From the NCBI GenBank assembly GCA_025153445.1, contig JANZNS010000004.1, positions 62,001 through 126,000 of the forward strand: a DNA stretch of 64,000 nucleotides, read 5' to 3'. Below, piece by piece: positions 8,800 to 18,357 of this stretch. Source of the DNA: Marinobacter sp. BGYM27 (lineage in GTDB: Bacteria; Pseudomonadota; Gammaproteobacteria; Pseudomonadales; Oleiphilaceae). The notes beneath the pieces were generated by a model. It was not told where the DNA came from and did not search any database. It saw only the letters and a list, made by a program, of their open reading frames with translations. Made by a program: the position numbers and the translations under genes. Position 1 is the stretch's first letter. Every line of letters starts with the position of its first letter.

Positions 8800-9384
8800 A
8801 TGCTGGCGCAGATCCTGATCACGACACTGCAGATTATTTCAACGTTTTATCTGACGATTGTGCTGTTACGTTTCCTGCTGCAACTGGCACGGGCTGACTT
8901 CTATAACCCGATCTGTCAGTTCGTGGTCAAGGCCACCAACCCACTGCTGCGCCCGCTGCGCAAAATCATTCCCGGTTGGAGCGGCATTGATGGTGCTGCA
9001 CTGGTGCTGGCCATTCTGATTCAGGCCGTTACCTTCCTGCTGATTCTGACAGCGCTGAACGGCGGTTTCCCTGCAATCAACCCGCTAACCTTGCTGGCAT
9101 GGTCGGTGGTAACGGTGCTCGGACTGATCATCAAGATCTACTTCTGGTCCGTGCTCGCGGTGGTATTGATCAGCTGGGTCGCGCCCGGCAGCGCCCACCC
9201 GGCCATTCAACTGATTGCGCAGCTGACCGAGCCGGTTATGCGTCCGGTTCGCAATGTAATGCCGGCTCTCGGTGGCCTGGATCTGTCGCCGATAGTCGTG
9301 TTCCTGATTCTCAACGTGCTGTCAGTTGTGGTGGAACACATGGCGGCGAGCGTCGGCTTGGGCAGCATCGGCATCGGTCTGTAA
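8800..9384 (+). CDS. YggT family membrane protein
   Basis: Integral inner-membrane protein of 194 residues with the duplicated YGGT repeat: each half has a hydrophobic helix pair and a conserved NP.L.P.R..IP motif (ATNPLLRPLRKIIPGWSGID and LTEPVMRPVRNVMPALGG). Function is not well defined; members have been linked to osmotic tolerance and cell-envelope or division processes. Start has CGGAG upstream. Followed by a strong terminator, so it closes the yggS-proC-yggT unit. Confidence 0.93.
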   Translation: MLAQILITTLQIISTFYLTIVLLRFLLQLARADFYNPICQFVVKATNPLLRPLRKIIPGWSGIDGAALVLAILIQAVTFLLILTALNGGFPAINPLTLLAWSVVTVLGLIIKIYFWSVLAVVLISWVAPGSAHPAIQLIAQLTEPVMRPVRNVMPALGGLDLSPIVVFLILNVLSVVVEHMAASVGLGSIGIGL

Positions 9385-9424
9385 TATAACATTACATATC
9401 GACACAAAATGAATCGTAATCCAG

Positions 9425-9458
9425 CAGGCGACTAGCAGTGATGCAGTCGCCTGTTTTT
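9425..9458 (+). terminator. Intrinsic terminator after yggT
   Basis: Stem CAGGCGACT / AGTCGCCTG (9425-9433 / 9445-9453) followed directly by TTTTTATT. Typical Rho-independent terminator, 41 bases after the yggT stop. Confidence 0.85.
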
Positions 9459-9639
9459 ATTGAAGTTACCAAACCAAAACCCGCTAACACGGTTGTTTTT
9501 TAACCAAACTGGAGATTCAGGTCACATAGCCGCCACTCAGAATCGATTATTCTATGTCCAATACTCATGTAATACCGTCCTGATTCGGCGCCTGCCGATG
9601 TGACAACCTAATTATAAAGACGCGTAAAAGGCTAGCCCC

Positions 9640-11604
9640 ATGCATTCACCTGGCAGTTTGGCTCATCAGGTAGAGGCGTATCACGCCTGGAAAAAGGAAC
9701 TTATCCGTCAAATATCCCGCTACCGTCTTTGGTTGCAGGACAATGACCTCTTTTCGGAAGATATCAGCCAGCGTATTCGTCGCGGCCTTGAACAGCTGAT
9801 CGAGGACGAGCTGACGATTGCGTTTGTCGGTGAATATTCGCGCGGCAAAACAGAGCTGATTAACGCCCTGTTTTTCTCCGAATACGGCCAGCGCATGCTG
9901 CCTTCACAGGCAGGCCGGACCACCATGTGTCCGACCGAACTGTTTTACGATCGCACCGAATCTCGCGATTATCTGCTGTTGCTCCCCATCGAGACCCGTC
10001 GCGAAGAAACTTCCTTGCAACAACTCCGCAAACAGCCAGACCGCTGGACCCGTTACGAGCTTGATCCCGGCTCGCCAGAGGCCATGCGGGAAGTGTTGGC
10101 AGAAGTTGCCCGAGTCAAAAGCGTTACGGCGGCAGAAGCCCGCGACCTCGGCTTTCAGGAGAACATGCTGGAGCACGATCGCAGTGAGCCTGGCAAGGTA
10201 CTGGTACCGGCATGGCGCAATGCCCAGATCAGTATCCGCCACCCGCTGTTTGAGCGCGGTCTGCGCATACTCGACACGCCAGGACTCAACGCTCTGGGCT
10301 CCGAGCCGGAACTGACCATCAGCATGCTGCCAAAGGCACATGCCGTGATCTTCCTGCTCAGCGCCGATACGGGCGTCACCGCCAGTGACATGACGATCTG
10401 GAAAGACCACATCGCGACCGAAAACTCGGACCACCGGGCGGGCCGCTTTGCAGTACTGAACAAGATCGATGTGCTCTGGGATGACCTCCAAGGCCCCGCG
10501 CATACCGAAGCTTCCATCACCAAAGTGCGCGAATACACCGCCGACCACCTCAACATCCGGCCGGAAGATGTTATTCCGGTTTCTGCCAAACAGGGTCTGC
10601 TGGCGCGGGTTCACAACGACGAAGCGCAGTTCGAACGCAGCCGTCTGCCCGAACTGGAAAAGCTGATCATCCACCGCATCCTGATGCATAAGGAACAGCT
10701 GATCACCCAGAGCCTGATCAACGATCTGCTCGGCATGCTCCAGAACAGTCAGGCGGCAATGCAAACCCGGCTGTCCACCCTGCGCGAAGAACTGGGTGCC
10801 TGTGGTGAAACCCACGTTGACCGGGATGCGCTGAAACGACTGGCCGAGAGAGCCCAGCACGATTACGACTTCTATTACAAAAAACTGATCACCCTGCGTT
10901 CCAGCCGTCGACTCATGCAGTCCCAGGGCGACATGCTGAAAGACCTGGTCACCGAAGAACGGTTTGAAAGCCATGTCACCAAAGTCAGGGGCATGCTAAG
11001 CAAGAGCTGGACAACGGCCGGCATGAGCCGCTCAATGAACTATTTCTTTGAACTGATCGAAGGCGACTACGCCAACCTGATGTCGGAGGGCCAGCTCGCC
11101 GAAAAGATGGTGTCGTCGATCTACCGCCGCTACAACGAAGATACCCGCGCCCGTCATCTGGAGCCGATCCCGCTACGTGCCGGCCGACATGTGATTGCGG
11201 TGCGCGAGCTGCGCAAGAAAGCGGACCGCTTCCGCCGCAACCCAAAGAACATGATGATGGAACAGACGCTGCTGATCCGCCGGTTCTTCAACATTATGGT
11301 AAGCGAAGCCAGAACACTGCATTCCAGAGTACGCTCCGATGTTGAGCGCTGGCCTGAAGAGGCTCTGCTGCCGATCATGCAGTATTCGATGGAGCAGAAA
11401 AAACTGCTTGAGCACCAGATTCGCCGGATCCGCGATATGGTTCGCAATGATCGCTCCTCGAAAGAAGAGCGCAATCGTCTGGCGGACAACATTGCCGATC
11501 TCAACCGTCAGCTCGAGCTTGCAGACAACATGCACCGGCAGATCCGCAAGCCGGCTCCGACGCTGATCCAGCAAAAGGTTGTGAATCTGTCGGGCATCGC
11601 CTGA
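9640..11604 (+). CDS. Dynamin-like GTPase
   Basis: 654-residue protein with an N-terminal large-GTPase domain: G1 GEYSRGKT (64-71), G2 threonines at 94-95 in GRTTMCPTE, G3 DTPG (212-215), G4 NKID (274-277), and a G5-like VSAKQG. The long C-terminal part (about 345-654) is charged, helical and coiled-coil-like (EEERNRL-type heptads near the end), as in bacterial dynamin-like proteins that act at membranes or in chromosome/stress functions. I see no transmembrane helix, so membrane contact would have to be peripheral. It has its own flanking terminator-like hairpins and sits alone, between yggT and metX, a place where I do not recall such a gene in Pseudomonas. Exact role unknown. Confidence 0.88.
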   Translation: MHSPGSLAHQVEAYHAWKKELIRQISRYRLWLQDNDLFSEDISQRIRRGLEQLIEDELTIAFVGEYSRGKTELINALFFSEYGQRMLPSQAGRTTMCPTELFYDRTESRDYLLLLPIETRREETSLQQLRKQPDRWTRYELDPGSPEAMREVLAEVARVKSVTAAEARDLGFQENMLEHDRSEPGKVLVPAWRNAQISIRHPLFERGLRILDTPGLNALGSEPELTISMLPKAHAVIFLLSADTGVTASDMTIWKDHIATENSDHRAGRFAVLNKIDVLWDDLQGPAHTEASITKVREYTADHLNIRPEDVIPVSAKQGLLARVHNDEAQFERSRLPELEKLIIHRILMHKEQLITQSLINDLLGMLQNSQAAMQTRLSTLREELGACGETHVDRDALKRLAERAQHDYDFYYKKLITLRSSRRLMQSQGDMLKDLVTEERFESHVTKVRGMLSKSWTTAGMSRSMNYFFELIEGDYANLMSEGQLAEKMVSSIYRRYNEDTRARHLEPIPLRAGRHVIAVRELRKKADRFRRNPKNMMMEQTLLIRRFFNIMVSEARTLHSRVRSDVERWPEEALLPIMQYSMEQKKLLEHQIRRIRDMVRNDRSSKEERNRLADNIADLNRQLELADNMHRQIRKPAPTLIQQKVVNLSGIA

Positions 11605-11646
11605 CAGATATTCCCCCTGAACGCTGTGGCGGAACAAGGTCACCGC

Positions 11647-11679
11647 TGACAAAGGCTCGCCTCGTGCGGGCCTTTGTCA
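11647..11679 (+). terminator. Hairpin after the dynamin-like gene
   Basis: Perfect 10-bp stem TGACAAAGGC / GCCTTTGTCA with a 13-nt loop, 43 bases past the stop. No T-run follows; likely an RNA 3' end or weak terminator before metX. Confidence 0.5.
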
Positions 11680-11813
11680 CATCTGCTGCGGGTTAAAGTT
11701 GGCTCAACCCGGGCTGCCTGTTGCAGCGCATGGCACCCGCCTTTAAACTGCTTCGCTGGCCGGCACTGTATCTCCTTTATCCTGCCGGCATTACTCAGGA
11801 ACAGTTTGCGCCG

Positions 11814-12962
11814 ATGCCTGATTCGTTACCGCCTGATTCAGTTGGTCTGGTCACCCCCAGAACCCTGCATTTTTCAGAACCGCTTCCGCTCGCCTGCGGC
11901 CAGTCACTACCGGAATATGATCTGGTGATTGAGACCTATGGCGAGCTGAATGCAGAGGCTTCCAATGCCGTACTCATCTGCCATGCCCTGAGCGGCCATC
12001 ATCATGCGGCCGGTTTTCACGAGATGAGCGACCGCAAGCCCGGCTGGTGGGATAGCTGCATCGGCCCTGGCAAGCCCATCGACACCAATCACTTTTACGT
12101 CGTCAGCCTGAACAATCTGGGCGGCTGTCACGGCAGTACCGGCCCGACATCCACCAACCCGGCTACCGGTAAATGCTACGGCCCGGACTTTCCGGTTATA
12201 ACGGTGAAAGACTGGGTCAGTAGCCAGGCGGCGTTGGCAGACCGTTTGGGAATCCAGTGCTGGGCAGCCGTCGTGGGAGGATCACTGGGCGGCATGCAGG
12301 CATTGCAATGGAGCCTTACTTTTCCTGACCGACTGCGCCATGCCGTGGTCATTGCGTCAACACCACGCCTGACTGCACAGAACATCGCTTTCAACGAAGT
12401 AGCGCGGCAAGCGATCACCTCTGACCCCGAGTTTTACGAAGGCCGTTACCAGGAACACAACGCCACCCCTCGTCACGGCCTGACACTGGCGCGCATGGTG
12501 GGCCATATCACTTACCTGTCTGATGCGTCCATGGGCGAGAAGTTCGGTCGGGATATGCGGGAGCAGGCATATAAATTTGGCTATGACGCCGAGTTCCAGG
12601 TCGAAAGTTACCTGCGTTATCAGGGTGAGCGTTTTTCTGAAAGCTTTGACGCCAACACCTACCTGCTGATGACCAAGGCCCTGGACTATTTTGATCCGGC
12701 CTACGATGCAGACAACAATCTCGCCGCCGCCCTGTCGCAAGCTCAATGTGAGTTTCTGGTGCTATCGTTCAGCACCGACTGGCGTTTTACACCCGCCCGT
12801 TCGGAGGAACTCGTGAAAGCCATGATCGCAGCACGCCGCAAGGTCAGTTACGCCGAGATTGATGCGCCCTGGGGCCACGATGCCTTTTTGATCCCCACAC
12901 CGCGTTACATCGATGCCTTTTCAGCCTATATGAAACGGGTTGCCCGGGAGGTTGGCGCATGA
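11814..12962 (+). CDS. metX: Homoserine O-acyltransferase (MetX family)
   Basis: First committed step of methionine synthesis: acylates homoserine. The frame is open from 11721, but the start is placed at 11814 because [15 protein letters not shown] matches the usual N-terminus and gives 382 residues, the family length. Alpha/beta-hydrolase fold with nucleophile S157 in GGSLGGMQ, acid in STDWRF and histidine in WGHDAF. In Pseudomonas relatives this enzyme uses succinyl-CoA rather than acetyl-CoA; I cannot tell the acyl donor from the residues here. The stop overlaps the metW start by 4 bp (ATGA). Confidence 0.95.
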   Translation: MPDSLPPDSVGLVTPRTLHFSEPLPLACGQSLPEYDLVIETYGELNAEASNAVLICHALSGHHHAAGFHEMSDRKPGWWDSCIGPGKPIDTNHFYVVSLNNLGGCHGSTGPTSTNPATGKCYGPDFPVITVKDWVSSQAALADRLGIQCWAAVVGGSLGGMQALQWSLTFPDRLRHAVVIASTPRLTAQNIAFNEVARQAITSDPEFYEGRYQEHNATPRHGLTLARMVGHITYLSDASMGEKFGRDMREQAYKFGYDAEFQVESYLRYQGERFSESFDANTYLLMTKALDYFDPAYDADNNLAAALSQAQCEFLVLSFSTDWRFTPARSEELVKAMIAARRKVSYAEIDAPWGHDAFLIPTPRYIDAFSAYMKRVAREVGA

Positions 12963-13552
12963 GAGCTGATCTGGAGATTATCGAAAAGTGGATTCAGCCA
13001 AACAGTCACGTACTGGATCTTGGCTGCGGCGATGGCACCCTGCTGGATTATCTGCAGCGTGAGCGCCAGGCCACCGGCTTCGGGCTGGAGATCAACCCCG
13101 AGCACATTACGACCTGCATGGGGCGTGGAGTCTGTGTAATCGAACAGGATATGGACGAGCAGGGTCTCGGCAACTTTGAAAACCAGAGCTTCGATGTCGT
13201 GCTCATGACTCAGGCCCTGCAAGCCGTGCGCCGCCCAGACGTGGTGCTCGACGAGATGCTGCGCCTGGGGCGCGAATGCATCGTCACCTTCCCGAATTTT
13301 GCCTACTGGCGCCTGCGCTGGTACCTGATGCGCAATGGCCGGATGCCGGAATCCGAAACCCTGCCCTACAAGTGGTACAACACGCCCAACATTCATCTGT
13401 GCACGTTCAACGATTTTGAAGCACTCTGCTATCGTAAGAACATCAAAATCAAAAACCGCACTGTTGTCGACGGCGAACACCGCTATCGCTGGTTCAACAG
13501 GTTGTGGCCGAACATGCTCGGGCAAATTGCGATATACCGCATCACCCGCTAG
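12959..13552 (+). CDS. metW: Methionine biosynthesis protein MetW
   Basis: 197-residue Rossmann-type SAM-binding protein; motif I is [15 protein letters not shown]. MetW is the regular partner of MetX in proteobacteria and is reported to support the MetX step, though its own reaction is not certain. Translationally coupled to metX through a 4-bp overlap. The C-terminus [16 protein letters not shown] is family-typical. Confidence 0.95.
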   Translation: MRADLEIIEKWIQPNSHVLDLGCGDGTLLDYLQRERQATGFGLEINPEHITTCMGRGVCVIEQDMDEQGLGNFENQSFDVVLMTQALQAVRRPDVVLDEMLRLGRECIVTFPNFAYWRLRWYLMRNGRMPESETLPYKWYNTPNIHLCTFNDFEALCYRKNIKIKNRTVVDGEHRYRWFNRLWPNMLGQIAIYRITR

Positions 13553-13562
13553 GAGCCTTTTC

Positions 13563-14024
13563 ATGAACGCCCTGAAGCACAACACAAAATTCCGGATTCT
13601 GCTGACTGCAGGCCTGCTGGTGCTCCTATCTGGCCTGTCCCACGCCGGTCAATTTGAAGATTTCGGCGACTACCAGGTGCACTACAGCATTTTCCCCAGC
13701 AGCTTCCTGACACCAGACATTGCCAAACAGTACGAATTGGTGCGCAGTAAATCCGTTGGTATTGTTAACGTCAGCATTTTGCACAAGGCCGATGATGGTA
13801 CCTTCAAACCCGTTAACGGGCAGGTTGAAGGCAAGGTCATCAACGATATCCAGCAAAACCGCTTTCTGGCATTCCGTCGCATTGACGAGGGCGATGCGGT
13901 CTATTTCATCGCCCAGTTTCAATACATTAACGGCGAACTGCTGACGTTTGAACTCAAGGCAAACGCTCCGGGAGCCCGCCAGGGCATGCCGGTGCGTGTC
14001 GCCCAGTCATTGGTGAACGATTAA
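13563..14024 (+). CDS. DUF4426 periplasmic protein
   Basis: 153-residue exported protein. The frame extends further upstream into metW, but ATG 13563, preceded by TAGGAG, begins a clear signal peptide ([17 protein letters not shown], hydrophobic core, cleavage after ...LSHA). The mature part ([20 protein letters not shown]...) matches the DUF4426 family as I know it from the same position after metW in Pseudomonas. Function unknown. Ten bases after metW and two before rdgB, so part of the same transcript. Confidence 0.88.
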   Translation: MNALKHNTKFRILLTAGLLVLLSGLSHAGQFEDFGDYQVHYSIFPSSFLTPDIAKQYELVRSKSVGIVNVSILHKADDGTFKPVNGQVEGKVINDIQQNRFLAFRRIDEGDAVYFIAQFQYINGELLTFELKANAPGARQGMPVRVAQSLVND

Positions 14025-14026
14025 AC

Positions 14027-14635
14027 ATGACACCTCAGGAATGGGTACTCGCCAGTAACAATGAGGGCAAAATTCGCGAACTGGGCGAACTGCTCGCCCC
14101 GCTTGGCCTCAAGATCAGCTCTCAGAAATCGCTGGGCGTGTCTGAAGCGGAAGAGCCTGCCGTCACCTTCGTCGAAAACGCGGTTATCAAAGCCCGACAT
14201 GCCTCGGCTCACACCGGCCTGCCGGCGCTGGCTGATGACTCCGGGCTTGCCGTTGACGCACTCCAAGGCGCGCCGGGCGTCCGTTCCGCCCGTTTCGCCG
14301 GGTTACAGGCCACTGACCAGGACAATATCGATCACCTGCTAACGCTGCTGGCTGATGTACCCGAAGCGCAACGTAGTGCCCAATTCCACTGCGTACTGGT
14401 GTTCCTGCGTCACGCCGCTGATCCAACGCCAATGATCTGTCACGGTATCTGGGAAGGCCGGATACTTGACGCACCCAGAGGCACCGACGGTTTCGGTTAT
14501 GACCCGGTATTCTGGGTGCCGGAAAAACAATGTGCGGCTGCAGAGTTAAGTCGCAGCGAGAAAAGCCGCCTCAGCCACCGGGGCAAGGCACTCAAGGGGC
14601 TGCTGGAAGCGCTCAAACTGCGACAGGCACAATGA
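14027..14635 (+). CDS. rdgB: dITP/XTP pyrophosphatase
   Basis: House-cleaning NTPase that hydrolyses non-canonical purine triphosphates (dITP, XTP) to monophosphates and so keeps them out of DNA. 202 residues. Substrate motifs [16 protein letters not shown] near the N-terminus, [20 protein letters not shown] with the catalytic/metal aspartates, and [12 protein letters not shown]. Overlaps hemW by 4 bp. Confidence 0.96.
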   Translation: MTPQEWVLASNNEGKIRELGELLAPLGLKISSQKSLGVSEAEEPAVTFVENAVIKARHASAHTGLPALADDSGLAVDALQGAPGVRSARFAGLQATDQDNIDHLLTLLADVPEAQRSAQFHCVLVFLRHAADPTPMICHGIWEGRILDAPRGTDGFGYDPVFWVPEKQCAAAELSRSEKSRLSHRGKALKGLLEALKLRQAQ

Positions 14636-15792
14636 CCCGCGCAGCACAAACCCCCAGCATTGCCACTCTGCCTCCGCTTAGCCTCTATATTCATGTGCCC
14701 TGGTGCGTTCGCAAGTGCCCCTACTGTGACTTCAACTCCCACGCACAGAAAGGTGATATTCCGGAGCAGGCCTATCTGAACGCACTGATGGAGGACGTTA
14801 CGGCCGATATCGCCGGCGTTCAGGGTCGCTCTATCGAAACGGTATTCATCGGCGGCGGGACACCATCGCTGATGTCACCGGATTTCTACCGGCAGCTGTT
14901 TGAGCGTTTATCGGCGCACCTGCAATTTGCCCCCGATGCCGAAATAACGCTGGAAGCCAACCCGGGAACCGTTGAGCAATCCCGCTTTGAAGGTTTTCGT
15001 GCGGCGGGCATCAACCGGCTGTCGCTGGGCGTTCAAAGCTTCAATCCTCTTCACCTGCAAACACTGGGGCGGATTCATGATGACCAGGCCGCTCGCAACG
15101 CTATCAATGCAGCCCGCGCAGCCGGCTTCGACAACTTCAACATTGATCTGATGCACGGCCTGCCAAACCAGACCGTCGCCCAGGCGGTTAACGATCTCGA
15201 ACAGGCGCTGACGTTTGATCCACCACACCTGTCCTGGTATCAGCTCACGCTGGAGCCCAATACTGAATTCTACAGCCGACCACCTGACCTGCCAGAAGAT
15301 GACGCGCTTTGGGACATTATCGAGGCCGGAGGCAACTTGCTGCGAACGAACGGCTATCAGGATTACGAGGTGTCAGCCTGGAGCAAGCCAGGAAAAGCAT
15401 CCCGTCACAACCTGAACTATTGGGAGTTTGGCGACTATTTGGCAATGGGCGCAGGCGCGCACGGCAAGATCACGTTCCTGGACGACAACGAAATCCGGCG
15501 CTACTGGAAAACCCGCCAGCCGGAAGCCTATCTCAACCGTATAGGCAGTCGTACGGCTGGCCAACAGGCCATTGCCGTCGATGAATTACCGCTGGAATTC
15601 ATGATGAATGCATTGCGCCTGAACAGAGGTGTTAGCGAAAAACTGTATACCGAAAGGACAGGTTTACCCCTTACCGGGATTGCTGAGATACTTTCCGCAG
15701 TGCGCAGTGAAGGCCTGTTCGAGGCCTCGCGGCTGCAAGCCACGCCGCTAGGACAGCGGTATCTCAATAGCATACTGGAACGCTTCCTCTGA
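14632..15792 (+). CDS. hemW: Radical SAM haem chaperone HemW
   Basis: 386-residue radical-SAM protein of the HemN-like family now regarded as a haem chaperone rather than a coproporphyrinogen dehydrogenase. The cluster motif [10 protein letters not shown] (CX3CX2C) is present, followed by GGGTPS and the SAM-binding region. The C-terminal HemN domain ([14 protein letters not shown]) is intact. The start at 14632 makes a 4-bp ATGA overlap with rdgB; the open frame further upstream is an rdgB shadow. Confidence 0.94.
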   Translation: MTRAAQTPSIATLPPLSLYIHVPWCVRKCPYCDFNSHAQKGDIPEQAYLNALMEDVTADIAGVQGRSIETVFIGGGTPSLMSPDFYRQLFERLSAHLQFAPDAEITLEANPGTVEQSRFEGFRAAGINRLSLGVQSFNPLHLQTLGRIHDDQAARNAINAARAAGFDNFNIDLMHGLPNQTVAQAVNDLEQALTFDPPHLSWYQLTLEPNTEFYSRPPDLPEDDALWDIIEAGGNLLRTNGYQDYEVSAWSKPGKASRHNLNYWEFGDYLAMGAGAHGKITFLDDNEIRRYWKTRQPEAYLNRIGSRTAGQQAIAVDELPLEFMMNALRLNRGVSEKLYTERTGLPLTGIAEILSAVRSEGLFEASRLQATPLGQRYLNSILERFL

Positions 15793-16325
15793 TGCCCCCG
15801 ACTACACGCCCACCCATGCCTCGCCGGCTCAAAGGTATGATCGGCCTCACCATCACACTGCTGATAGCGCTGGTGCTGATCAACATTCCGCTAACCACGC
15901 CGGCCTCGCCGCAAGGTATTGTAAGCCTGCAACTCGCGGCCAACGCCGAGCAAAGCCAGACCATCATTGATAGCTGGGACAGCCTGTTCTGGCCCCACGT
16001 ATCACTGATTCTGGATATACCCTTTGCACTGGTTTATGCGTTGACGCTGGTGGCGGTGACACGCTACCTGCTTTCCTACCGCCCGGGCGTGCGGGCGCGC
16101 CAGACAGGCCGCCTGATTCAAACGCTCTTTATCGTGGCTGGTCTCGCTGATTGGGCAGAGAACGCCTGCCTGCTCAACAATCTGGAGCAGCCAACAGACA
16201 CCCTTAGCCTGATGGCAACCGGGTTTGCATTTATCAAGTTTACCGGTTTGCTAGTGGGGTTTGCGGGGCTGGTAGTGCTGCGATCAGCGCATCGCTACTC
16301 GGGGTCATCCGCGAGCAACGAGTAA
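15792..16325 (+). CDS. Hypothetical inner-membrane protein
   Basis: 177 residues; I do not recognise the family. Four hydrophobic segments: about 16-34 (IGLTITLLIALVLINIPL), 68-92, 108-120 and 142-165, the last two flanking a DWAENACLLNN stretch. Basic N-terminus suggests an inside start. The ATG shares its A with the hemW stop codon TGA, so it is translationally coupled to the hemW unit. Confidence 0.78.
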   Translation: MPPTTRPPMPRRLKGMIGLTITLLIALVLINIPLTTPASPQGIVSLQLAANAEQSQTIIDSWDSLFWPHVSLILDIPFALVYALTLVAVTRYLLSYRPGVRARQTGRLIQTLFIVAGLADWAENACLLNNLEQPTDTLSLMATGFAFIKFTGLLVGFAGLVVLRSAHRYSGSSASNE

Positions 16326-16327
16326 AT

Positions 16328-16358
16328 ACCTGCCAAACACGACCGGTGTCTGGCAGGT
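16328..16358. terminator. Hairpin between convergent genes
   Basis: Stem ACCTGCCAAACAC / GTGTCTGGCAGGT with one mismatch and a 5-nt loop, between the converging membrane-protein gene and trmB. No T-run on either side; could serve both directions. Confidence 0.5.
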
Positions 16359-16384
16359 TGATATGACCGCTCAAACAACGTCTA

Positions 16385-17113
16385 TCAGTTGGTACGCCGG
16401 AATAACAAATCCCAGACACCGTGTCCGCGATCCAGACCGCGCCGTTCAAACTTGGTCTGCGGGCGCTGCTCGGGACGGGGCGAGTAACTACCCTCAGGCT
16501 GTGTATTGGCAAAACCTTCCGAGGCACTGAGAACTTCCATCATGTGCTCGGCATAGTTTTCCCAGTCTGTCGCCAGATGAAAAATTCCCCCGACTCTTAA
16601 CTTGTGGCGGATACGCTGAACAAATTCCGGCTGCACCAACCGGCGCTTGTGATGACGTTTCTTGTGCCAGGGATCGGGGAAAAACAGCATGACGCAGTCC
16701 AGCCCGGCATCCGGAAGGCACAAGTCGATCACGTCGTTGGCATCAATGTTATAAACCCGGACATTCTCCAGCCCCCGGTCCTCAACCTCCTTCAGCAAAG
16801 CCCCGACTCCGGCGGTGTGCACCTCAACGCCTATAAAGTCCTGCTCCGGTGCGGCCTCCGCCATTGCGGCCAGTGATTGCCCCATACCGAAACCGATTTC
16901 GAGATTCAGAACCGCTTCACGACCAAAAATCTCGCGGGGATCAATCATGCCGTGTTCGCGGGTCAAACCGAACTTCGGCCAATTCCGCTCATAGGCCTTT
17001 TTCTGGCCTTCTGTCATGCGGCCCTGGCGTAATACAAAGCTGCGGATACCTCGGCGAGTGGTAACCGGTTCAGCGCCGGAGGAAGAATGGCTGTTGTCAT
17101 TCTCTTCGGTCAT
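16385..17113 (-). CDS. trmB: tRNA (guanine-N7)-methyltransferase
   Basis: Methylates G46 in the variable loop of tRNA using SAM. 242 residues; SAM motif [15 protein letters not shown] and the family-specific [17 protein letters not shown] with the conserved PDPW. The N-terminal ~25 residues are low-complexity. ATG with GAGAGG upstream. Divergent from the amidohydrolase gene. Confidence 0.96.
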   Translation of the reverse strand: MTEENDNSHSSSGAEPVTTRRGIRSFVLRQGRMTEGQKKAYERNWPKFGLTREHGMIDPREIFGREAVLNLEIGFGMGQSLAAMAEAAPEQDFIGVEVHTAGVGALLKEVEDRGLENVRVYNIDANDVIDLCLPDAGLDCVMLFFPDPWHKKRHHKRRLVQPEFVQRIRHKLRVGGIFHLATDWENYAEHMMEVLSASEGFANTQPEGSYSPRPEQRPQTKFERRGLDRGHGVWDLLFRRTN

Positions 17114-17227
17114 TGGAGCCTCTCATCAATAGATTGGGAATGTGAGAAGTGTACCAAACCTGCCAACATCTGCAGCACAACAGTCTCCGGATATTCTGTG
17201 CTAAGTTTACAAAACACGGAGGTGAAA

Positions 17228-18337
17228 ATGACAACGCCCAGCAAGGTAACCGTTTTCTATGATGAGCGGGTTCTCGCCCACGCTCCCGACTCCGAAGCGT
17301 CGTTCCTGCCATCCCGGGTGGATCGACGCGTTCGCCAGATCCTGTCAGACCTGAATGTTCCCTGGAAATACCCCGAGCATCCGGGCCGCCTGACCGCGAT
17401 TATGAATCTTCTCCAGCAGCAACCGATCCCCGGCATCCAGCTCGCACCCGGCAAGGCGGCGACTACGGAGCAACTGGGTCGGGTCCACACGTCGGCGTAT
17501 CTCAACGATATCTTTGAGCTCCGGGGCCAGCACGCATGGCTCGACATCGACACCACAGCGGTCTCACCCGGTAGCGTAGAAGCCGCAGAAGTCGCTGCCG
17601 GTACTGCAATTGCAGCCGTTGAATCTGTTATCTCCGGCGCCTCTGAATCCGCGTTCGCGCTGGTGCGTCCACCCGGGCACCATGCCGAACCCGTGCGGGC
17701 CCGGGGGTTCTGCCTGTTCAACAACGTCGCGGTAGCCGCCGCTCACGCACAGGCGGAACTCGGCTGCGAGCGCATCATGATCGTCGACTGGGATGCACAC
17801 CACGGCAACGGCACCCAGGACATTTTCTGGGCCGATCCGGACGTCCTGTTCTTTGACCTCCATCGTGCCGCGCCGTTTTACCCCGGCTCCGGAAAATTGG
17901 AAGACATTGGCGCAGGTCTGGGTGACGGCACCACAGTGAATGTCCCACTGCCCGGAGGTTCTGGTGACATGGCGTACATGAAAGCCTTTGAAGACATTCT
18001 CACGCCGGCCGCCGAATGGTTTCAGCCCGACCTGATACTGGTATCGGCCGGATTCGATACACACTGGCTCGATATGGCCATGAACGTATCCTATGACGGC
18101 TTTGGCGCGATGGCGGGGCATCTGCAGTCGCTGGCCCGCAGGCTATGCAATGGCCGCATCGCCTTTGTCCTTGAAGGCGGCTACAACCTTGAATCCCTGT
18201 CCCATGGTGTTCATTCCGTTCTCAGCGTGCTGGCTGGGGCCCAGCCGGTAACCCCGGCCATTTGCGGGTACCCGGAGGTAGAAGCCGCGGCGGCATTTCA
18301 CCGTGACGCGTTCAAAGCGCCGGACGAGCAATCCTGA
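17228..18337 (+). CDS. Histone deacetylase family amidohydrolase
   Basis: 369-residue zinc amidohydrolase of the HDAC/acetoin-utilisation/acetylpolyamine amidohydrolase superfamily. ATG 17228 chosen for the GGAGGTGAAA immediately upstream. Catalytic His pair in RPPGHHAEP (151-152), zinc ligands D189 and H191 in DWDAHHGNG and D277 in SAGFD, catalytic-type Tyr319 in LEGGYN. Everything needed for deacetylation is present. The substrate (acetyl-lysine, acetylpolyamine or another amide) is not determined by sequence; the polyamine genes speE/speA lie 4.5 kb away, which is suggestive at best. Probably monocistronic. Confidence 0.9.
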   Translation: MTTPSKVTVFYDERVLAHAPDSEASFLPSRVDRRVRQILSDLNVPWKYPEHPGRLTAIMNLLQQQPIPGIQLAPGKAATTEQLGRVHTSAYLNDIFELRGQHAWLDIDTTAVSPGSVEAAEVAAGTAIAAVESVISGASESAFALVRPPGHHAEPVRARGFCLFNNVAVAAAHAQAELGCERIMIVDWDAHHGNGTQDIFWADPDVLFFDLHRAAPFYPGSGKLEDIGAGLGDGTTVNVPLPGGSGDMAYMKAFEDILTPAAEWFQPDLILVSAGFDTHWLDMAMNVSYDGFGAMAGHLQSLARRLCNGRIAFVLEGGYNLESLSHGVHSVLSVLAGAQPVTPAICGYPEVEAAAAFHRDAFKAPDEQS

Positions 18338-18357
18338 GGCGTTGATACAACCGCCTG

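Noticed and set aside
9904-10974. Long open frame of 356 codons on the minus strand
   Set aside because: Exact antisense of the dynamin-like gene; no ribosome site and composition typical of a shadow frame.
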